Source of the DNA: an uncultured Bacteroidales bacterium
Lineage (GTDB): Bacteria > Bacteroidota > Bacteroidia > Bacteroidales > P3
Length of the DNA: 64,000 bases
Reading direction: 5' to 3'
Assembly: GCA_900317285.1 (NCBI GenBank)
Contig: ONGA01000010.1
Span: forward strand, 86,732-150,731
Made by a program: the position numbers and the translations under genes. Under the pieces are notes generated by a model, which did no database searches, was not told where the DNA came from, and was given only the letters and a program-made list of their open reading frames with translations. Positions 60,918-64,000 of the stretch are shown piece by piece. Each line of letters opens with the position of its first letter. Within the stretch, counting starts at the first letter, position 1.

Positions 60918-63461
60918 TTATTCTTTTTCTGTATTAGTATCGGTTGCCTCGGGATTATTGCTCTCGGGGGTGGCGTTTTCGGCGCCTTCCAACTCCTGTG
61001 CCTGCTCATCGTCGTTCTCGGTGGGGACTTTGGTGATGGAGGCGATGTAGTCCTTGCCGCGGAGGTCGATGAGTTTGACGCCCTGGGTGGCGCGACCGAG
61101 GACTCGGAGTTCGCTCACCTTCATGCGGATGGTGATGCCGGAGCGGTTGATGATCATGAGGTCGTGGTCATCGGTGACGTTGGTGACAGCCACCAGCGGA
61201 CCGGTCTTTTCGGTGATCTGCATGGCTTTGACGCCCTTGCCGCCGCGGTGGATTGTGGCGCGGTAGTCGCTCAAGGCGGAGCGCTTGCCGTAGCCGTGCT
61301 CGGAGACAACGAGGAGGTTCTCGTCCTCGCTGGGGAGGCAGAGCATGTCGATGGCGGCATCGTCGTCGCCGTCGAGTTCCATGCCCTTGACGCCGCTGGC
61401 GCCGCGGCCCATGGTGCGGAATTCCTTCTCGGGGCAAATCATGACCTTGCCTTTCTTGGAGGCTATGAGCATGTAGCTCTCGCCGTCGGTGAGGCGTGCG
61501 GTGAGGAGTTCGTCGCCCTCACGGATGCCCACGGCGATGATGCCGTTGGTGCGGGGACGCGAGTAGGCCTCGAGGGAGGTCTTCTTGACGATACCGCTCT
61601 TGGTGCACATGACGATGTAGTGGTTGCCCACATATTCGCTGTCGCTGAGGGTCTCGACGTTGACGTAGGCCTTGACCTTGTCGTCGGGCTCGATGTTGAT
61701 GCAGTTGAGGATGGGGCGACCCTTGGTGTTGCGCTCGCCCTCGGGCACTTCAAAGGCACGCATCCAGTAGCAACGGCCCTTCTCGGTGAAGAGGAGGAGG
61801 TAGTTGTGGTTGGTGCAGGTGAAGATGTGCTCGACGAAGTCTTCGCTGCGCACGGCGCTGCCCTTGGCGCCCACGCCGCCGCGGCTCTGGGTGCGGTATT
61901 CGGTGAGGGGGGTGCGCTTGATGTAGCCCTTGTGGCTGATGGTGATGACCACCTGCTCGTCGGGGATGGTGTCTTCGATGCGGAAGTTGGCGGCGTCGTA
62001 TTTGATGATGGTGCGGCGCTCGTCGCCGTATTTCTCCTTGAGCTCGACGAATTCCTGTTTGATGACCTGCATGAGGACGTTGTGGTCGCCGAGGATTTCC
62101 TTGCAGCGCTCGATGAAGCGCAGTTTCTCGTCGTACTCGTCCTGGAGCTTCTGGTGGTTGAGGCCGGTGAGCTGTGCGAGGCGCATGTCGACGATGGCGC
62201 GCGACTGGGCGTCGCTGAAGCCGAAGCGCTCCATCAGGCCCTGGCGGGCCTCGTCGGGGCTCTTGCTGGCTTTGATGAGGGCGACGATTTCGTCGATGAT
62301 GTCGATGGCGCGGAGCAGACCTTCGAGGATGTGGGCGCGTTTCATCGCCTCGTCCATCTCGAACTGGGTGCGGCGTGTGACCACCTCCTCGCGGTGTTCG
62401 ACGAAGTACTGGATGAGCTGCTTGAGGTTGAGCAGCTGGGGACGCCCGTGGACGAGGGCGATGTTGTTGACGGCGAAGCTCGACTGGAGCTCGGTGAGCT
62501 GGAAGAGCTTGTTGAGGATGACGTTGGGGACGACATCGTTGCGGAGGACGTAGACGACGCGGATGCCGTCCTTGTCGCTCTCGTCGCGGATGTCGAGGAT
62601 GCCTTCGATCTTGCCTTCCTTGACGAGGTTGGCGGTTTTCTTGATCATCTCGCTCTTGTTGACACCGTAGGGGACGGTGGTGGCGACGATGAGGTTGTGG
62701 CCTTTGGCGTCCTCCTCGATTTCGGTGATGGCGCGGATGATGATGCTGCCGCGGCCGGTGGTGTAGGCCTCACGGACGCCGTTGTAGCCGTAGATGATGC
62801 CGCCGAGGGGGAAGTCGGGGGCCTTGACATAGTCCATGAGCCCTTCGACGGTGATGTCGCGGTCGTCGATGTAGGCCATGCAGCCGTCGAGCACCTCGGA
62901 GAGGTTGTGGGTGGGCATGTTGGTGGCCATACCGACGGCGATGCCGTTGGAACCGTTGATGAGGAGGTTGGGAATCTTGGCGGGCAGCACGGAGGGTTCC
63001 TCGCCTTCGTTGTCGTAGGTGGGGACCATGTCGACGGTGTTCTTGTCGATGTCGGCCACGAGCTCGTTGGAGATCTGCTTGAGGCGGGCCTCGGTGTAAC
63101 GCATGGCTGCCGGGGAGTCGCCGTCGATGGAGCCGAAGTTACCCTGGCCGTCGACCAGCGTGTAGCGCATGGACCATTCCTGCGCCAGGCGCACGAGGGC
63201 GCCATAGATGCTGGAGTCGCCGTGGGGGTGGTACTTACCCATGACGTCGCCGACGATACGTGCGGACTTCTTGGTCGGGGTGTTGTAGAGGATTCCGTTT
63301 TCGTTCATGGAGTAGAGGATGCGGCGGTGCACGGGCTTGAAGCCGTCGCGCACATCGGGCAAGGCACGGGCCACGATGACGGACATGGCGTAGTCGATAT
63401 ACGCGGTCTTCATGGTGGTCTCGATATCCACTCTCTTAATCTTTTCGTTGTCAGATACCAT
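60918..63461 (-). CDS. gyrA: DNA gyrase subunit A
   Basis: The topoisomerase subunit carries the cleavage Tyr in [10 protein letters not shown] (about residue 122). It has 847 residues. N-terminal [10 protein letters not shown], the quinolone region [10 protein letters not shown], the coiled-coil domain and a C-terminal beta-pinwheel with RxGxGxK-like blades (GAKGSAV) are present, then an acidic Glu/Asn tail. The position equivalent to E. coli Asp87 is Gly. A TATCTTTG box lies upstream (63529-63536). It heads a run with TPR, TonB and M16-like genes. Confidence 0.98.
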   Translation of the reverse strand: MVSDNEKIKRVDIETTMKTAYIDYAMSVIVARALPDVRDGFKPVHRRILYSMNENGILYNTPTKKSARIVGDVMGKYHPHGDSSIYGALVRLAQEWSMRYTLVDGQGNFGSIDGDSPAAMRYTEARLKQISNELVADIDKNTVDMVPTYDNEGEEPSVLPAKIPNLLINGSNGIAVGMATNMPTHNLSEVLDGCMAYIDDRDITVEGLMDYVKAPDFPLGGIIYGYNGVREAYTTGRGSIIIRAITEIEEDAKGHNLIVATTVPYGVNKSEMIKKTANLVKEGKIEGILDIRDESDKDGIRVVYVLRNDVVPNVILNKLFQLTELQSSFAVNNIALVHGRPQLLNLKQLIQYFVEHREEVVTRRTQFEMDEAMKRAHILEGLLRAIDIIDEIVALIKASKSPDEARQGLMERFGFSDAQSRAIVDMRLAQLTGLNHQKLQDEYDEKLRFIERCKEILGDHNVLMQVIKQEFVELKEKYGDERRTIIKYDAANFRIEDTIPDEQVVITISHKGYIKRTPLTEYRTQSRGGVGAKGSAVRSEDFVEHIFTCTNHNYLLLFTEKGRCYWMRAFEVPEGERNTKGRPILNCINIEPDDKVKAYVNVETLSDSEYVGNHYIVMCTKSGIVKKTSLEAYSRPRTNGIIAVGIREGDELLTARLTDGESYMLIASKKGKVMICPEKEFRTMGRGASGVKGMELDGDDDAAIDMLCLPSEDENLLVVSEHGYGKRSALSDYRATIHRGGKGVKAMQITEKTGPLVAVTNVTDDHDLMIINRSGITIRMKVSELRVLGRATQGVKLIDLRGKDYIASITKVPTENDDEQAQELEGAENATPESNNPEATDTNTEKE

Positions 63462-63528
63462 CTGTAGTTATTATTATATTATTGAATTCTAATTTATTAA
63501 TGCGTCCTACGTCGTGTATGACGAAAGA

Positions 63529-63536
63529 CAAAGATA
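63529..63536 (-). promoter_or_regulatory. Promoter -7 box for gyrA
   Basis: TATCTTTG on the minus strand, with a leader of about 60 nt before the ATG at 63461. Confidence 0.6.
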
Positions 63537-63589
63537 CGAATAAATTCCGAATTCACAAAGAAAAACTTTTCAACAGGCTAGAGACCCCC

Positions 63590-64000
63590 TCACCCCTTGG
63601 GGGAAGAGCCTTGCGGAGGCTGGGAAAGCGGAGAATGGGAAGAAGAATTGGAGGGGCTAAAGGGACAGGAAGGGCTAAAAGGGCTAAAGGGACTAGATGG
63701 ACTAGAGCTACTAGATGGACTAATGGGCTCCAGGTATTGGCTTTCGGAGGTGCGGCCCATGGGGTCTTCGATGAGGGCCCAGAGGTGGGCGTCGCGGAAA
63801 GCATCCGGGAGGAGGGTGCTGAGGCGGCGGCAGCGGCGCTCGGCGGTGGCTACGCACTGGGTCAAGCCTTGTTCCTCGCTATAGGCGAATATCTTGATAG
63901 TGTCTTCGTTTTTGGCGCCGTGGTGGTGGAGGTTCTTGTCCCAACGCAGGGTCAGGACGCCGTCCTCGACGGTGATTTCGGTGAAGGTTACCATGGGGAC
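63590..64000 (-). CDS. Protein with Ser/Pro-repeat tail, start possibly outside the window
   Basis: The readable frame runs from the window end to 63590. An ATG lies at 63994, but two more in-frame codons precede it, so the true start may be outside. Residues 1-92 form a small beta-rich domain (VTFTEITVEDGVLTLRWD, later LWALIEDPMGRTSESQYL) that resembles the C-terminal part of DUF6266-like proteins; this is tentative. Residues 93-134 are a Ser/Pro-rich tail coded by the 9-bp array. No function is assigned. Confidence 0.5.
   Translation of the reverse strand, partial: VPMVTFTEITVEDGVLTLRWDKNLHHHGAKNEDTIKIFAYSEEQGLTQCVATAERRCRRLSTLLPDAFRDAHLWALIEDPMGRTSESQYLEPISPSSSSSPSSPFSPFSPSCPFSPSNSSSHSPLSQPPQGSSPKG
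63653..63724. repeat. 9-bp array coding a Ser/Pro tail
   Basis: Eight units GGGGCTAAA, GGGACAGGA, AGGGCTAAA, AGGGCTAAA, GGGACTAGA, TGGACTAGA, GCTACTAGA, TGGACTAAT are in register with codons and give S-P-S, S-S-S and S-P-F triplets. Confidence 0.7.

Noticed and set aside
60348-63467. Very long open frame on the plus strand opposite gyrA and the TPR gene
   Set aside because: It mirrors the GC-rich codon pattern of gyrA on the other strand and has a low-complexity Val/Gly/Asp-rich translation with no domain; gyrA is certain.

Overview
The window reads as chromosomal DNA of a member of the Bacteroidales (phylum Bacteroidota). The evidence is promoters of the TAnnTTTG type instead of TATAAT boxes, weak or absent Shine-Dalgarno sequences, and family-typical genes: an RprY-like regulator, DUF349, GldB-like and DUF4369 proteins, a carboxypeptidase-domain TonB receptor, a one-piece NfnAB and a butyrate kinase. 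Most genes look GC-rich, while the gaps are AT-rich. I see no rRNA, tRNA, CRISPR array, transposase or phage gene. Most of the content is housekeeping.

Layout. 1-1153: start of a PPi-type phosphofructokinase (-). 1.3-4.2 kb: repeat element, promoter cassette and priA (+). 4.2-9 kb: porin, dicarboxylate symporter, ornithine carbamoyltransferase and carbamate kinase (-). 9.4-13.1 kb: buk, an FKBP isomerase, aroC and a DUF4369 lipoprotein (+). 13.1-19.1 kb: an operon reading from rprY through an MBL hydrolase, a GT2, a MORN protein and a lipoprotein to an S9 peptidase (-). 19.2-28.8 kb: a run from sufB through a lipoprotein, a TrmH-type methyltransferase, a C_GCAxxG_C_C protein, an HD hydrolase, mpl, a DUF2027-like protein and ispG to two related membrane proteins, the last carrying an AraC domain (-). 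28.9-33.2 kb: MATE, HtrA, RluB and a helical-repeat protein (-). 33.3-41.7 kb: nfnAB, then DUF349, GldB-like, LTA-synthase-like, lipid kinase and YciH (+). 41.7-43.9 kb: NlpC/P60, DivIC-like and MltD (-). 44.0-46.4 kb: queA-rarA (+). 46.7-55.9 kb: a DHH phosphoesterase fused in frame to an FKBP lipoprotein, a second FKBP lipoprotein, adk, obg, PAP2, CvpA, Dus, a TPR protein, pyrB, pyrI and a membrane protein (+). 55.9-63.5 kb: gyrA, a TPR protein, a TonB receptor and an M16-like protein (-). 63.6 kb to the end: a Ser/Pro-tailed protein (-).

The most unusual material is repetitive DNA. Three copies of an element of about 240 bp (1285-1527, 31465-31707, 46408-46647) carry nine CATAG-type units at 11-bp pitch, a conserved unique part and a promoter-like TAnnTTTG box facing back through the element. 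A diverged 11-bp array lies at 9084-9170. Separately, degenerate arrays with 7-bp or 9-bp pitch sit in short gaps inside operons (arcC/argF, mpl/DUF2027, the GCAxxG/TrmH junction, adk/obg, pyrB/pyrI) and also inside genes as extra peptide (rarA, rluB, dus, the last gene). A paired REP-like palindrome lies in frame inside mpl.

The clearest protein oddity is the continuous reading frame at 46763-48328: an NrnA-like phosphoesterase runs without a stop into the signal peptide and lipobox of an FKBP lipoprotein, with possible internal starts. Also notable are a 303-residue chorismate synthase, an IspG that appears to lack the insert domain I associate with this phylum, an M16-family protein without HxxEH, and the overlapping pair of membrane proteins of which only one has a DNA-binding domain.
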